Shown: positions 25,229 through 35,298 of the stretch, piece after piece
How the letters are laid out: each line of letters starts with the position of its first letter
How positions within the stretch are numbered: the stretch's first letter is position 1
Source of the DNA: Halorhabdus amylolytica
Lineage (GTDB): Archaea > Halobacteriota > Halobacteria > Halobacteriales > Haloarculaceae
Direction of reading: 5' to 3'
Assembly (NCBI RefSeq): GCF_004944975.1
Contig: NZ_SPQG01000010.1
Location: 1-64,000, forward strand
Length of the DNA: 64,000 nucleotides
Made by a program: the position numbers and the translations under genes
Notes under the pieces: model-generated
Databases searched by the model: none
The model's input: only the letters and a program-made list of their open reading frames with translations
Told to the model about the DNA's origin: nothing

Positions 25229-28012
25229 TTACTGTCTGAGGAGGCGTCTGAGGACGTAGTGGAGGATTCCGCCGTGTTCGATATAGGTTACGGCGGCCGG
25301 CGTGCCGACCTGTGCTGTGACCGGGAACTCGACAGTCGACCCGTCCGCACGCTCGGCGATAACGGTCAGTTCGTCCATCACGTCGAGCCCGTCATCGAGG
25401 CCGTGGATCGTGAAGACCTCCGACCCATCCAGACCGAGAGATTCCCACGAGTCGCCATCATCGAACTGCAGGGGAAGCACACCCATGCCGACGAGGTTGT
25501 CGCGGTAGATGCGCTCGTAACTCTCGGCGATGGTTGCGCGGACACCGAGCAGGTCCGTTCCTTTCGCCGCCCAGTCCCGGCTAGACCCAGTTCCGAACTC
25601 CTCGCCAGCCATCACGACGAGCGGTATCCCCTCGTCCCGATAGCGGCGACTGGCTTCGAACACCGTGGTTTGTTCGTCGGTCGGGTGGTGGATCGTGTAG
25701 CCACCCTCGACGTCGTCGAGCATCTCGTTCTCGATTCGGACGTTGGCGAACGTCCCCCGCATCATCACCTCGTGATTGCCCCGACGTGCGCCGTAGGTGT
25801 TGAACTCGTGTGGCTCGACACCGTGATCGAGCAGCCACTGACCTGCGGGGAGGTCGGGACCGAACGGGCCGGCTGGACTGATGTGGTCGGTCGTAACGGT
25901 ATCGCCGAGCGTCAGTAGACAGCGTGCGTCCTCGATATCGGCGACGCCGGGTTTCTCTACCGGGAAGTCCTTGAAGAACGGCGGTTCACGGATGTATGTC
26001 GAGTCCTCATCCCACTCGTAGACGTCACCCGTGGGCGCGTCGAGAGCAGCCCATCGCTCATCGCCCTCGAACACGGAGGCGTACTTCTCCTCGAACATCT
26101 CCGGAGAGACGTTCTCGTGGATTGCGGCCTGCACGTCCGCTGCGTCCGGCCAGATGTCCGCCAGATAGACTGGGTTACCCTCATCGTCAGTGCCCAGCGG
26201 CTCGTGTTCGAGATCGATGTCCATCCGCCCTGCGAGCCCGTAGGCGACGACGAGCGGCGGGCTCGCGAGGTAGTTCGCGCGGATCTTCGGGTGGATACGC
26301 GCCTCGAAGTTCCGGTTCCCGGAGAGAACGCTCGTCGTCCAGAGGTCGTGGTCGTCGATTGCCTGCTCGATGGGATCGGGAAGCGGCCCAGCGTTACCGA
26401 TACAGGTGGTACAGCCGTAGCCGACGACGGCGTACCCGAGCTCTTCGAGATACGGAAGCAGCCCCGATTCTTCGAGATACTGCGTGACGACACGGCTACC
26501 CGGTGCGAGACTCGTCTTGACGTACGGCGGGACGTCTAGGCCTTTCTCGACGGCGTTCTGGGCGAGCAGTCCAGCAGCGATCATCACCGACGGGTTCGAC
26601 GTGTTCGTACAGCTCGTGATGGCGCTGACGAGGACGTCTCCGTGTCCGATTTCGACCGTCTCACCGTCGAGGTCGACCTCGACACGTTTGGTTAACGGGT
26701 GCAGTTCCGATTCGGGTTCGACCTGAACGCCACCGTCGGTCTCCGCATCAGCTGCACCACCCTCACCGAGCCACCGCTGCAAGGCGTCCTCGTCGACATC
26801 ATCGAGGTCGTCCTCGAACTCCCCGTGGAGAAGTCCCCGGAAGCTCTGTTTCACGTCCCCCATCGGAATCCGGTCCTGTGGCCGCTTGTGTCCGGCCAGA
26901 CTCGGTTCGACTGTCGAGAGGTCGAACTCGACGACCTCAGTATATTCTGGTTCCTGTTCCCCGAACAGCCCTTGGGCTTCGAGGTACTCGCGAACGAGGT
27001 CGACGTGGTCGGGATCACGCCCGGTGAGTTCGAGATACTCGAGCGTCTGCTCGTCGACCGGGAACATACTGATCGTCGAGCCCTGTTCGGGCGCCATATT
27101 GGCGATCGTGGCCCGGTCGGGGACTGTGAGATTCTCCACACCGGGACCGAAGAACTCCACGAACCGGTCGACGACGCCGACCTCGCGGAGTCGTTCGGTG
27201 ATGTGGAGCACGAGATCCGTAGCCGTCGCGCCCTCGGGTAATTCGCCTTCGAGACGGACGCCGACGACCTCGGGGAGTTTCATCGTGACCGGTTGACCGA
27301 GCATCGCCGCTTCCGCTTCGATGCCGCCGACGCCCCAACCGACCACACCGATGCCACCGATCATCGGGGTGTGGCTGTCCGTGCCGACGAGCGTGTCCGG
27401 CAGGAGCCAGTTCTCGCCGTCTTGCTCGCGGGCGTGGACGACCCGACCCAGATGTTCGAGATTCACCTGGTGGACGATACCGGTCCCCGGCGGGACGACG
27501 TTGAAGTTCTCGAAGGCGTTCTGCGCCCACTTGATCGCGCGATACCGTTCGGCGTTTCGCTCGTACTCCAGTTCGACGTTCTTCTCGTAGGCGTCCTCGG
27601 AGTCGAAGTAGTCGACCTGGACGCTGTGGTCGATCACGAGATCAATAGGAATCTCCGGTTCGACCAGGGTGGGATCTCGGTCTTTGCGGTCGACCTCGGA
27701 TCGAAGGGCCGCCAGGTCGACGACTGCGGGTACACCGGTGAGATCTTGCAGGACGACTCGTGATGGAGAGAACGGAACCTCTGCGTCCGGTACGTCTGGC
27801 TTCCAGCCAGCAGCATTCTTGACATCCGCTGCAGTAACAGTTTCGCCGTCGGCGTTCCGGAGCACCGACTCAAGCAGAATACGGATGCTCACAGGGAGCG
27901 TGTCGAGGTCACAGAGCCCCTGCTCTTCGAGTGCTCGAAGATCGGCCATCTTGTACGTCGTCCCGTCGACGTCGAGCTCGCGGACGGCATCGAACGGAAG
28001 TGTATCAGTCAT
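25229..28012 (-). CDS. acnA: Aconitate hydratase (AcnA/IRP type)
   Basis: A 927-aa Fe-S dehydratase that interconverts citrate and isocitrate in the TCA cycle. The iron-sulfur ligands appear as SAITSCTNTSNP and GYGCTTCIGNAGP, and the C-terminal swivel domain has AGEEFGTGSSRDWAAKG and EFNTYGARRGNHEVMMRG. I start at MTDTLPFD (28012). It is convergent with the SHOCT gene and lies between copper genes, with an HMA chaperone gene 72 bp upstream. Copper ions are known to damage solvent-exposed Fe-S dehydratases, so a spare aconitase here may be a tolerance gene; that link is inference. Confidence 0.93.
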   Translation of the reverse strand: MTDTLPFDAVRELDVDGTTYKMADLRALEEQGLCDLDTLPVSIRILLESVLRNADGETVTAADVKNAAGWKPDVPDAEVPFSPSRVVLQDLTGVPAVVDLAALRSEVDRKDRDPTLVEPEIPIDLVIDHSVQVDYFDSEDAYEKNVELEYERNAERYRAIKWAQNAFENFNVVPPGTGIVHQVNLEHLGRVVHAREQDGENWLLPDTLVGTDSHTPMIGGIGVVGWGVGGIEAEAAMLGQPVTMKLPEVVGVRLEGELPEGATATDLVLHITERLREVGVVDRFVEFFGPGVENLTVPDRATIANMAPEQGSTISMFPVDEQTLEYLELTGRDPDHVDLVREYLEAQGLFGEQEPEYTEVVEFDLSTVEPSLAGHKRPQDRIPMGDVKQSFRGLLHGEFEDDLDDVDEDALQRWLGEGGAADAETDGGVQVEPESELHPLTKRVEVDLDGETVEIGHGDVLVSAITSCTNTSNPSVMIAAGLLAQNAVEKGLDVPPYVKTSLAPGSRVVTQYLEESGLLPYLEELGYAVVGYGCTTCIGNAGPLPDPIEQAIDDHDLWTTSVLSGNRNFEARIHPKIRANYLASPPLVVAYGLAGRMDIDLEHEPLGTDDEGNPVYLADIWPDAADVQAAIHENVSPEMFEEKYASVFEGDERWAALDAPTGDVYEWDEDSTYIREPPFFKDFPVEKPGVADIEDARCLLTLGDTVTTDHISPAGPFGPDLPAGQWLLDHGVEPHEFNTYGARRGNHEVMMRGTFANVRIENEMLDDVEGGYTIHHPTDEQTTVFEASRRYRDEGIPLVVMAGEEFGTGSSRDWAAKGTDLLGVRATIAESYERIYRDNLVGMGVLPLQFDDGDSWESLGLDGSEVFTIHGLDDGLDVMDELTVIAERADGSTVEFPVTAQVGTPAAVTYIEHGGILHYVLRRLLRQ

Positions 28013-28083
28013 AGTATCTACACCTGGGATTGGCAGTCGTATCAATCCCTCTCCGAATCCGATTCGACGAGAATCGGGATTTG

Positions 28084-28281
28084 TTACGCAGAGGCATCGT
28101 ATCCAGCGTCTTCGACCACAGTCACAAGCTCATCCCGTTCAGCGGACCCCTCGACCGTCGCGGATTCTGAGTCACGATCCGCAGTAGCGGACGTAACCCC
28201 CTCAACTTCTTCGAGTGCCTCTTCGACGGTCTGCTCGCAATGTTCACAGGTCATTCCTTCGACGGTGATTGTCTGAGTCAT
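28084..28281 (-). CDS. copZ: CopZ-like HMA metallochaperone
   Basis: A 65-aa HMA domain with GMTCEHCE as metal site, starting at MTQTITV (28281). It is close in sequence to the chaperone at 22609 and is probably a paralog. It is divergent from the Lrp-TRASH regulator gene and shares its upstream region, which is expected for a copper-induced chaperone. Confidence 0.88.
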   Translation of the reverse strand: MTQTITVEGMTCEHCEQTVEEALEEVEGVTSATADRDSESATVEGSAERDELVTVVEDAGYDASA

Positions 28282-28324
28282 ATCCATTCGTAGATAGGGG
28301 CGAGTATTCTATGTGGTTTTCTGC

Positions 28325-28371
28325 TTAGAATCCAATGTTGTCGCAGCCCTAGATCACCGATTTCGAAGGTG
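28325..28371. promoter_or_regulatory. Divergent copZ/copR control region
   Basis: TTAGAATCCAA at 28325-28335 resembles half of the TTTGGAATCCAAA motif. TCACCGATTTCGAAG at 28354-28368 closely resembles the arm TCACAGATTTCGGAT of the palindrome at 41978-42010. The outer CACC and GGTG of CACCGATTTCGAAGGTG are also inverted. Both sites lie between divergent starts. Confidence 0.4.
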
Positions 28372-28415
28372 TGTTGTGGGCAACAATAATGTATCCTGCG
28401 AGACGAAGCGGTCGT

Positions 28416-29006
28416 ATGCGCGATTTGGATGAAACCGACTTAGAAATCCTCTCGTTACTCGCTGATGACGCCCGCCGCCCGTTCAGCGATATTGGCGAGG
28501 AGGTCGACTTGTCGGGGCCAGCCGTTTCTGACCGGGTAAAGCGATTACAGGAAGCTGGCATCATTAACAACTTCACGATTGACGTCAACCGGGCTCATCT
28601 CCGAGCTGGTGTACCGGTATTTATTCAGGCCGAAATCGGCTCAGCGTCGTTGGAGGCCGCCCGCGAGCGGGCTCGAGAGTCAGATGGCGTTGAACACGTC
28701 TTCACGACCTCCGAAGGAGATCTTTGGTTCTATGCCCGTGTTGAAGCCCAGAACGTACGTCAGTGGGTAGATGGACTCTTTAACGAGATCGATGTAGCAG
28801 ATTACACCGTCACACTAATTGACGAGCTTGAATGGACGCCGTCCGTTGATGGCGTCGAATTTGCACTCACCTGTGCTGAATGTAACAATACCGTTGATAA
28901 TCAAGGTGAAACGACGAGAATCGACGGAGAGATCTATCACTTCTGTTGTCCGTCCTGTCTCACACGGTTCGACGATCGGTATCAGCGACTCGAAGAGGGA
29001 GCGTAA
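28416..29006 (+). CDS. Lrp/AsnC regulator with C-terminal TRASH metal domain
   Basis: A 196-aa regulator. It has an N-terminal Lrp-type HTH (LDETDLEILSLLADDARRPFSDIGEEVDLSGPAVSDRVKRLQEAGII), a middle ligand or dimer domain, and a C-terminal CAECNN...YHFCCPSCLTRF metal site of TRASH type. Such Lrp-TRASH proteins are the known copper-dependent regulators of archaeal cop genes. It starts at MRDLDETD (28416) and ends 95 bp before copA, which it probably controls together with the divergent chaperone. Confidence 0.88.
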   Translation: MRDLDETDLEILSLLADDARRPFSDIGEEVDLSGPAVSDRVKRLQEAGIINNFTIDVNRAHLRAGVPVFIQAEIGSASLEAARERARESDGVEHVFTTSEGDLWFYARVEAQNVRQWVDGLFNEIDVADYTVTLIDELEWTPSVDGVEFALTCAECNNTVDNQGETTRIDGEIYHFCCPSCLTRFDDRYQRLEEGA

Positions 29007-29014
29007 CGCTGTCT

Positions 29015-29027
29015 TTGGAATCCAAAT
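29015..29027. promoter_or_regulatory. Candidate copper-responsive operator upstream of copA
   Basis: TTTGGAATCCAAA is a palindrome around a central A, lying 74 bp upstream of the copA start and just behind the Lrp-TRASH gene. Related sites lie upstream of two chaperone genes, the YHS gene and the thioredoxin gene. Confidence 0.45.
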
Positions 29028-29100
29028 TTTCCTGCAGTCGAAACCCCGCCTCTCGAAGCAGTAAATCGCCTAAACCTAGACCCCGTATAGTAGAACAAGC

Positions 29101-31707
29101 ATGACAAGCCAAACAATCCATCTTGATATCACGGGAATGTCCTGCGCCAACTGTTCGGCGACGATCCAGGACACTCTCGAATCGCTCGACGGGGTATCGG
29201 AGGCGGATGCGAACTTCGCCACCGACGAGGGTTCCGTCACCTACGACCCTGAAGAGGTATCGCTCAAAGAAATCTACGACGCGATCGACGAGGCCGGGTA
29301 CGGCGCAGTCTCTGAGACGGTAACGATTGCCATCTCCGATATGACCTGTGCCAACTGCGCCGAGACCAACCAAACCGCTCTTGAAAATATTCCGGGCGTC
29401 GTTAATGCGGAGGTCAATTACGCAACCGACGAAGCACAGGTCACCTACAATCCTGCGGAAGTATCTATTGGTGCGCTGTACGATGCTATCGAGGAGGCTG
29501 GCTACTCGCCCGTCCGCGAAGATGGTGCCGACGAAGAGTCGGGCCAGGACGCACGAGATGCCGCCCGTCAAGCCGAAACTCGGAAACAACTCAGGTTGAC
29601 CCTCTTTGGGGCAGTGTTATCGGCACCGTTGCTCTTCTTCCTCATCGACAATTATCTGCTCGGTGGCGCGATCGTCCCTGAAGCCGTCTTCGGTGTGGAA
29701 CTTGGCTGGGTTGAGTTCCTCCTCGCCACGCCGGTACAGGCGATCCTCGGCTGGCCGTTCTATAAGAACTCGTACAAGGCGATCGTGAAGAACGGCCGCG
29801 CCAATATGGACGTGCTGATTGCGATCGGTTCAACAACGGCCTATCTATACTCTGTGGCAGTCCTTGCTGAACTCATTGCAGGTGGACTTTATTTCGACAC
29901 GGCAGCCCTCATCCTCGTGTTCATCACGTTGGGTAACTATCTCGAAGCTCGGTCGAAGGGCCAAGCGGGTGAGGCCCTCCGAAAGCTCCTCGAAATGGAA
30001 GCCGAAACGGCGACCATTGTCCGCGAGGACGGCAGTGAAGAAGAAGTTCCACTCGAAGAGGTCACAACTGGTGACCGGATGAAAATTCGTCCAGGTGAGA
30101 AGATTCCCACAGACGGTGTCGTTGTCGACGGTCAGTCTGCCGTCGACGAGTCAATGGTCACTGGCGAATCTGTGCCTGTCGAGAAAGAGGAGGGCGATGA
30201 GGTCGTCGGCTCGACGATTAACGAGAACGGCGTCCTTGTCGTGGAGGCGACGAAGGTTGGAGAAGACACGGCCCTCCAACAGATCGTCCAGACAGTCAAG
30301 GAGGCCCAGTCGCGCCAGCCCGACATCCAGAATCTCGCCGACCGCATCTCCGCGTACTTCGTGCCTGCGGTCATCGCGAACGCCCTTCTCTGGGGTGTCG
30401 TCTGGTTCCTGTTCCCCGAGGCTCTCGCTGGCTTCGTCGACTGGCTCCCGCTGTGGGGTCAGGTTGCTGGCGGCCCGGCCCCGGTCGGTGGGACCGTTTC
30501 AGTCTTCGAGTTCGCGATAATTGTCTTCGCGTCCTCGATCCTCATCGCCTGTCCCTGTGCGCTGGGGCTGGCGACGCCCGCAGCGACGATGGTCGGGACG
30601 ACGATTGGTGCCCAGAACGGCGTCCTGTTCAAGGGCGGTGACATCCTCGAACGCGCAAAAGACGTCGACACGGTCGTCTTCGACAAGACGGGCACCCTCA
30701 CGGAGGGTGAAATGGAACTCACCGACGTGGTCGTCTTTGATAGCGATGGAAATGTGGTGACTGACGGTGGCGAGCCGACCCCAGATGGTGGACAGCTCAG
30801 CACCCGTGAGCGCCTCTCAGAGGATGATGTGCTTCGACTGGCGGCGATAGCTGAAAGCGGCAGCGAACACCCGCTCGCCCGTGCAATCGTCGAAGGGGCC
30901 GAAGAACGCGGCCTGGACGTGACTGAGCCTGACGACTTCGAGAACGTTCCGGGCCACGGGATCAAAGCAGTCATTGGTGACAGCGAGGTGCTGGTCGGCA
31001 ACCGCAAGCTGCTGCGGGACAACGGGATCGACCCCTCTCCCGCTGAGGAGACGATGGAACGCCTCGAGAACGAGGGGAAGACGGCGATGCTGGTCGCCTA
31101 CGAGGGGGAGCTCGTGGGTGTGGTCGCCGACGCCGACACAGTGAAGGAAAGCTCCAAGCAGGCTGTCACAGCACTCCAAGAGCGGGGAGTTGACGTGATG
31201 ATGATTACGGGCGACAACGAGCGAACTGCCCGTGCGGTCGCTAAACAGGTGGGTATCGACCCGAAGAACGTCCGCGCAGGAGTCCTTCCTGAGGACAAGT
31301 CCAACGCGGTCGACAGTATTCAAGACGAGGGCCGGCAGGCGATGATGGTCGGTGACGGCGTCAACGACGCTCCGGCACTCGCGGTCGCACACGTCGGGAC
31401 AGCAATCGGCTCCGGCACCGACGTCGCCATCGAAGCTGCAGACGTCACGCTGATGCGAGACGACCCGCTCGACGTGGTAAAGGCGATCCGAATCTCAGAC
31501 GCGACACTCCAGAAGATCAAACAGAACCTCGTGTGGGCGCTCGGTTACAACACGGCGATGATTCCGTTAGCGTCGCTCGGCCTCCTCCAGCCCGTGCTCG
31601 CTGCAGCAGCAATGGCGTTCTCGTCGGTGTCGGTGCTGACGAACAGTCTCCTGTTCCGGCGGTACACCCCCGATCACGACTACAAGCTCTTCGGATTTCT
31701 TCGCTAA
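29101..31707 (+). CDS. copA: CopA-type Cu(I)-exporting P-type ATPase
   Basis: An 868-aa ATPase. Two N-terminal HMA domains carry MSCANC (residues 13-18) and MTCANC (81-86). The membrane CPC motif is [13 protein letters not shown], the phosphorylation site is [10 protein letters not shown], the nucleotide domain has SEHPLARAI, and the hinge is GDGVNDAP. This is the CopA (group 1B-1) architecture for Cu(I) efflux. It is preceded by the Lrp-TRASH gene and followed 17 bp later by a small wHTH gene. Confidence 0.95.
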   Translation: MTSQTIHLDITGMSCANCSATIQDTLESLDGVSEADANFATDEGSVTYDPEEVSLKEIYDAIDEAGYGAVSETVTIAISDMTCANCAETNQTALENIPGVVNAEVNYATDEAQVTYNPAEVSIGALYDAIEEAGYSPVREDGADEESGQDARDAARQAETRKQLRLTLFGAVLSAPLLFFLIDNYLLGGAIVPEAVFGVELGWVEFLLATPVQAILGWPFYKNSYKAIVKNGRANMDVLIAIGSTTAYLYSVAVLAELIAGGLYFDTAALILVFITLGNYLEARSKGQAGEALRKLLEMEAETATIVREDGSEEEVPLEEVTTGDRMKIRPGEKIPTDGVVVDGQSAVDESMVTGESVPVEKEEGDEVVGSTINENGVLVVEATKVGEDTALQQIVQTVKEAQSRQPDIQNLADRISAYFVPAVIANALLWGVVWFLFPEALAGFVDWLPLWGQVAGGPAPVGGTVSVFEFAIIVFASSILIACPCALGLATPAATMVGTTIGAQNGVLFKGGDILERAKDVDTVVFDKTGTLTEGEMELTDVVVFDSDGNVVTDGGEPTPDGGQLSTRERLSEDDVLRLAAIAESGSEHPLARAIVEGAEERGLDVTEPDDFENVPGHGIKAVIGDSEVLVGNRKLLRDNGIDPSPAEETMERLENEGKTAMLVAYEGELVGVVADADTVKESSKQAVTALQERGVDVMMITGDNERTARAVAKQVGIDPKNVRAGVLPEDKSNAVDSIQDEGRQAMMVGDGVNDAPALAVAHVGTAIGSGTDVAIEAADVTLMRDDPLDVVKAIRISDATLQKIKQNLVWALGYNTAMIPLASLGLLQPVLAAAAMAFSSVSVLTNSLLFRRYTPDHDYKLFGFLR

Positions 31708-31724
31708 CCGTCACCTCTAGATCA

Positions 31725-31949
31725 ATGTCGAATATTTCCCGGCACACGGTTCGAAGGTACCTCGTCGAGACAGCCAGTAGCGAACCGACATACCTCCGGG
31801 CTCGCGAGATTGCCAGCGACCTCGACGGATCTCCCAAGGCAGTCGCGCAGTATCTCAGCCAGCTCCAGGACGAACTCACAATCGTTTCACTCGAACAGTG
31901 GGGGCGCTCGAAAAGCACGACGTGGCGATTGGAGGTGAACGGGTCGTGA
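31725..31949 (+). CDS. Small winged-helix protein (DUF7123-like)
   Basis: A 74-aa protein. YLRAREIASDLDGSPKAVAQYLSQL is a helix-turn-helix and LTIVSLEQWGRSKSTTWRLE the wing. The closing WGRSKSTTWR pattern matches small haloarchaeal DUF7123-type HTH proteins. It begins 18 bp after copA and its stop overlaps the GTG start of the next gene, so it belongs to the copA transcript. Confidence 0.65.
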   Translation: MSNISRHTVRRYLVETASSEPTYLRAREIASDLDGSPKAVAQYLSQLQDELTIVSLEQWGRSKSTTWRLEVNGS

Positions 31950-32947
31950 GTACTGTCACCCGCCGCGTCGAGACTGTCCTTCCGGAGACCGGCTCACGCG
32001 AGTGGTGGGCGCTGTACCTGCTGGCCCCGCTCGTCCTCCTCGGTGGGGGCATCCTCGTGTTTCCGACGTTGGTCTACGACCGGTTCATCTGGCAGTATCT
32101 CTGGGGACCAGTCGTCGCCGATGCGGCCGGTCAGCCAGTCACGCACGAGGGGGTTCGTGCTGTCCAGGGCTACAACGCGGTGAACACGGTAATCTACCTC
32201 GCGGCAGTCGTATACAGCCTCCCCGGACTACGTGCGTATCTCGACCAACTCGACGTCACGTTCGACGCACGACTGGCCTACGGGTTCGCTCCGATCATCA
32301 TCGCAGGTGGGGCGATGCGCGCCCTCGAGGATCTCGGGCTGCTCGGGGACTACGCGGTGTGGTTCATCACGCCATCGATTTACATCGTCGTCACCGCTGT
32401 CACCATCCTCGCGCTCGGTGTCGGTGCACTCTTGCGTGACCAAAATATCGGATCTATCCCGCTAACAGTCGGGCTCGTCGGGTCGGTGTGGGCTGTCGGG
32501 GCCGTCTGGTGGGCTGTTTGGCACGGCCTCTCGACATCGACCCCACTCCGCCTATGGGTTCCTGTCGCGACGACGGGGATAGCGCTCGGCGTAACCGCAC
32601 TCTACTACTGGGGCGCGAGTTTCGTCAATATCACACACCTTCGACACCCGCTAATTCTGCTGGCCGTTTTCGGCCAGTTGTGGGACGCTGCGCAGAATCT
32701 CATCGGTGTGACGTTCCTCGGCTACTCCCCAAAGCTGGTCGTGACGAATCTCGTGTACCAGGCGACTGGATTCTCCGGATCGACGTTCGTGCTGAAACTC
32801 GTCGTGACTGTCGGCATCGTGTGGTATCTCGCCGATGCGAAAGAGGAGATGAATCACACGTGGTGGTGGCTTATGACGTTCTTCATCGGAGCGATCGGAC
32901 TCCCGATGGGCGTTCGTGGGTCACTTCGGATGCTGTTGGGAGCTTAA
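31946..32947 (+). CDS. DUF63-like polytopic membrane protein
   Basis: A 333-aa protein with about eight membrane helices. It starts with GTG at 31946, overlapping the upstream stop (GTGA). Segments such as YLLAPLVLLGGGILVFPTLVY, ALEDLGLLGDYAVWFITPSIYI and NITHLRHPLILLAVFGQLWDAAQN are typical of the haloarchaeal DUF63 family. Conserved acidic and His residues sit in helices (HLRHP and WDAAQN). The biochemical role is unknown. A second DUF63 gene is normally chromosomal; a copy in a copper operon is unusual. Confidence 0.8.
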   Translation: MSTVTRRVETVLPETGSREWWALYLLAPLVLLGGGILVFPTLVYDRFIWQYLWGPVVADAAGQPVTHEGVRAVQGYNAVNTVIYLAAVVYSLPGLRAYLDQLDVTFDARLAYGFAPIIIAGGAMRALEDLGLLGDYAVWFITPSIYIVVTAVTILALGVGALLRDQNIGSIPLTVGLVGSVWAVGAVWWAVWHGLSTSTPLRLWVPVATTGIALGVTALYYWGASFVNITHLRHPLILLAVFGQLWDAAQNLIGVTFLGYSPKLVVTNLVYQATGFSGSTFVLKLVVTVGIVWYLADAKEEMNHTWWWLMTFFIGAIGLPMGVRGSLRMLLGA

Positions 32948-32975
32948 CGATGGCCTCAAAGATTGGCAAAAACCG

Positions 32976-34151
32976 ATGACACGAACGTCCAAAATTGCGG
33001 TAATAGGTGGAGGGATGGCCGGGCTTGCAGCAGCTGCTGGATTCGACGACGCTGGATTCGTCGTCGAACTATATGAGCGGCAGTCCTACGATAGCAAACG
33101 CGTTAATTGCGGAGAAGCGATGACAGCGGTATCGAAGATCCCACTCGAGCCGACTGTAGAGAACGGCTTTCTCAATCCGCTGCCAGCGATGGAAGTGGAG
33201 GTGTATGACGGAATCGACGCCGATCGCCACCGCACTGGAGCCGGCACCTTTCCTGCTGCGGATACATATATAACGGACCGAAATGTCGTTGAGCAGTCCT
33301 GGGCAGAACAACTCTCAGAGAAGGGTGTTGACATCCACGAAAACCAGTCTATCACACGGACAGATTTCCACGAGTTCACCGATGAGTATGATCTCGTCGT
33401 TGATGCAACCGGTCAGCCATCACTCTCTAGTAAAGCGCTCGGAACAACCAACGAGTATTCAGGATATATGGTAGCGCTTAACAGTGATGTCGAAGGGGAC
33501 TTCACCGAGTTGTACCCGAACAGCCGGATAATTCTGGAGAACTATACAGGGTACTCGTGGGCATTCCCGAAGACATCGCAACGAGCCAACGTTGGTATCG
33601 GCTGGACGGTCAGTGACCGGCCTAGTGATTATATGAAGGCATTGAGGGAAGCCTGTAAGCGGAATGGGTGGCCAGTCCCGTCGCAGGAACGGACGAACGT
33701 CGCAATCATTCCCGAGGGACCCAGTCTCGATCCCGACAGAACCTATCTACCGGAGCATTCCGTCGTACGGGTTGGTGATGCTGCGGGGATCGCAAACCGA
33801 CTCACTGGAAAAGGAATTTCACAGGCCGTTGAATCGGGATTCTTGGCCGCAGAGTTGGCTAACAGCGGCCAATTACACAATTTTCCTGACAGTTTATATC
33901 AGAGGATGAAAACGGAGTACATTTTCGCCACAGTTGTGAGATACTTTCTTGAAACTCGTAATCCCAAGGTTCTGGGAGCAGCAATTCGTGCCGCTGCCGG
34001 GATCGATATTGAAGACGTTGACCGGTCTCCGAGTACAGTTCTACTGCGTCTCCTCCGCCACCCTGTTTTGTTTGCCCGTATTTTCTCGAGACGACGAGTT
34101 TTAAACCGTGTCTATGGAGGAATGACTAACCAATGGGAGTTGATTAATTGA
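32976..34151 (+). CDS. Geranylgeranyl-reductase-like FAD oxidoreductase
   Basis: A 391-aa flavoprotein. GGGMAGLAAAAGF is the N-terminal dinucleotide fold, and VRVGDAAGIANRLTGKGISQAVESG is the FAD-binding C-terminal motif of geranylgeranyl reductase/digeranylgeranylglycerophospholipid reductase-like enzymes. It starts at MTRTSKIAV (32976). Base composition is less GC-rich than in its neighbours, hinting at a different origin. The substrate is not predictable; isoprenoid double-bond reduction is the family theme. Confidence 0.75.
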   Translation: MTRTSKIAVIGGGMAGLAAAAGFDDAGFVVELYERQSYDSKRVNCGEAMTAVSKIPLEPTVENGFLNPLPAMEVEVYDGIDADRHRTGAGTFPAADTYITDRNVVEQSWAEQLSEKGVDIHENQSITRTDFHEFTDEYDLVVDATGQPSLSSKALGTTNEYSGYMVALNSDVEGDFTELYPNSRIILENYTGYSWAFPKTSQRANVGIGWTVSDRPSDYMKALREACKRNGWPVPSQERTNVAIIPEGPSLDPDRTYLPEHSVVRVGDAAGIANRLTGKGISQAVESGFLAAELANSGQLHNFPDSLYQRMKTEYIFATVVRYFLETRNPKVLGAAIRAAAGIDIEDVDRSPSTVLLRLLRHPVLFARIFSRRRVLNRVYGGMTNQWELIN

Positions 34152-34214
34152 CATCCGCTCGAGTTAAATTCTCAGAATCTGTTAGCTACTGGGAGGATCG
34201 GTAAGTACAGAGGA

Positions 34215-34355
34215 TTAAATCAGCAAATGGAGTCCCTCAAGCGAATTTTCCGAGATCCAGAATTCGGTGGGCTCGGCTTCATCAGTGTTCCCGCTTACAC
34301 GCCCCAGCACACAATCAGTCCGTAGAGGGTGACCGAATTCCTTCTTGAGAATCAT
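34215..34355 (-). CDS. 46-aa hypothetical protein
   Basis: A small acidic peptide that starts MILKKEFGHPLRTD and ends SLEGLHLLI. A GAGGTGA Shine-Dalgarno sits five bases before its ATG, and the composition is coding-like. It lies in an otherwise empty stretch between the FAD oxidoreductase and the second DoxX gene, on the opposite strand. No family recognised. Confidence 0.5.
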   Translation of the reverse strand: MILKKEFGHPLRTDCVLGRVSGNTDEAEPTEFWISENSLEGLHLLI

Positions 34356-34470
34356 CCAACTCACCTCGGATATCCGCGTTCCTGAAATGAGCCCCGACTC
34401 TTAGAAATCACGAACACCATCAATCTTTTTTACTACATCTGACAAAATCAGCCGTGAGGTGAAGTATGCC

Positions 34471-35004
34471 ATGTCAACTCAATCCATCCGTACGAATTTT
34501 CTCGGAACCGAGACGTCGTTCTCGGTCTCGGGAGCCTGGTTGTCGTATTGGATCCTGCTGCTCCGGCTGACCGCCGGGTGGTGGATGCTCCACGCTGGCC
34601 TTGACAAAATCTGGGCGTGGCCCTTCGACGCCAGCTGGTTCGTCGGCGGAGCCGCTCAGGGCACGATTCTCGCCCCCTTCGTCACGCCGTTCAGCGACGG
34701 CATCCTGTTGGCGTTCGTCAACGTGGCGGTACCGCTTGGGCAAACCGCCATCGGTCTCGGGCTGATACTCGGTGTCCTCACGAGGACCGCCGCCTTCTTT
34801 GGTGCCTTCATGATGCTGTTCTTCTACTTCATCAACGGCTACGGTGGCGGCTGGGCCAACGGTATGGTCACGGGTGAACTCCTTGGGATCATGGTCTTCG
34901 GAACCATTGTGGCACTTGGAGCGGGCGGCGTCCTGGCAGTCGATAACCGCCTGCGTGAGATGGAACTGTTCGAGAACACGCGATTACGGAAACTCCTCGG
35001 GTGA
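34471..35004 (+). CDS. DoxX family membrane protein (second copy)
   Basis: A 177-aa protein with four hydrophobic helices. LLLRLTAGWWMLHAGLDKIWAW and VAVPLGQTAIGLGLILGVLTRTAAFFGAFMMLFFYF are DoxX signatures. The ATG at 34471 follows a GAGGTGA Shine-Dalgarno, so I reject the GTG at 34459. It is followed 6 bp later by a two-helix membrane protein, so they form an operon. It is a divergent paralog of the DoxX at 24230. Confidence 0.82.
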   Translation: MSTQSIRTNFLGTETSFSVSGAWLSYWILLLRLTAGWWMLHAGLDKIWAWPFDASWFVGGAAQGTILAPFVTPFSDGILLAFVNVAVPLGQTAIGLGLILGVLTRTAAFFGAFMMLFFYFINGYGGGWANGMVTGELLGIMVFGTIVALGAGGVLAVDNRLREMELFENTRLRKLLG

Positions 35005-35010
35005 CTACCA

Positions 35011-35298
35011 ATGAGTGACTTATCAACGGCAGACCAAATCGCCATGTACGTCGGCGGTGGCCTGGTTGTCTTGGGCGTCGTCGTGATCGGCCTGCTCGAC
35101 ATGCTACTGGGAGCCGGGCACCCAGTCGATAGCGAGGGAGCAATCGAACACGCTGCAGTGGTCCCCATCGACATTAGGGCGGGCATCATCCTGCTCGGCT
35201 TGGTGATTTGGGGACTCGTCGCCGTTTACAAGTTTGCCGCAGGGTCGGCACCGTCGGGATCGACTACGGGCCAAACCCCATCCGGCATGGACGACTAG
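35011..35298 (+). CDS. Small two-helix membrane protein
   Basis: A 95-aa protein with helices MYVGGGLVVLGVVVIGLLDML and IRAGIILLGLVIWGLVAVYKF, joined by a His-containing outer loop and ending in a Ser/Gly-rich tail. It begins 6 bp after the second DoxX gene and is probably a partner of it. No domain recognised. Confidence 0.6.
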   Translation: MSDLSTADQIAMYVGGGLVVLGVVVIGLLDMLLGAGHPVDSEGAIEHAAVVPIDIRAGIILLGLVIWGLVAVYKFAAGSAPSGSTTGQTPSGMDD

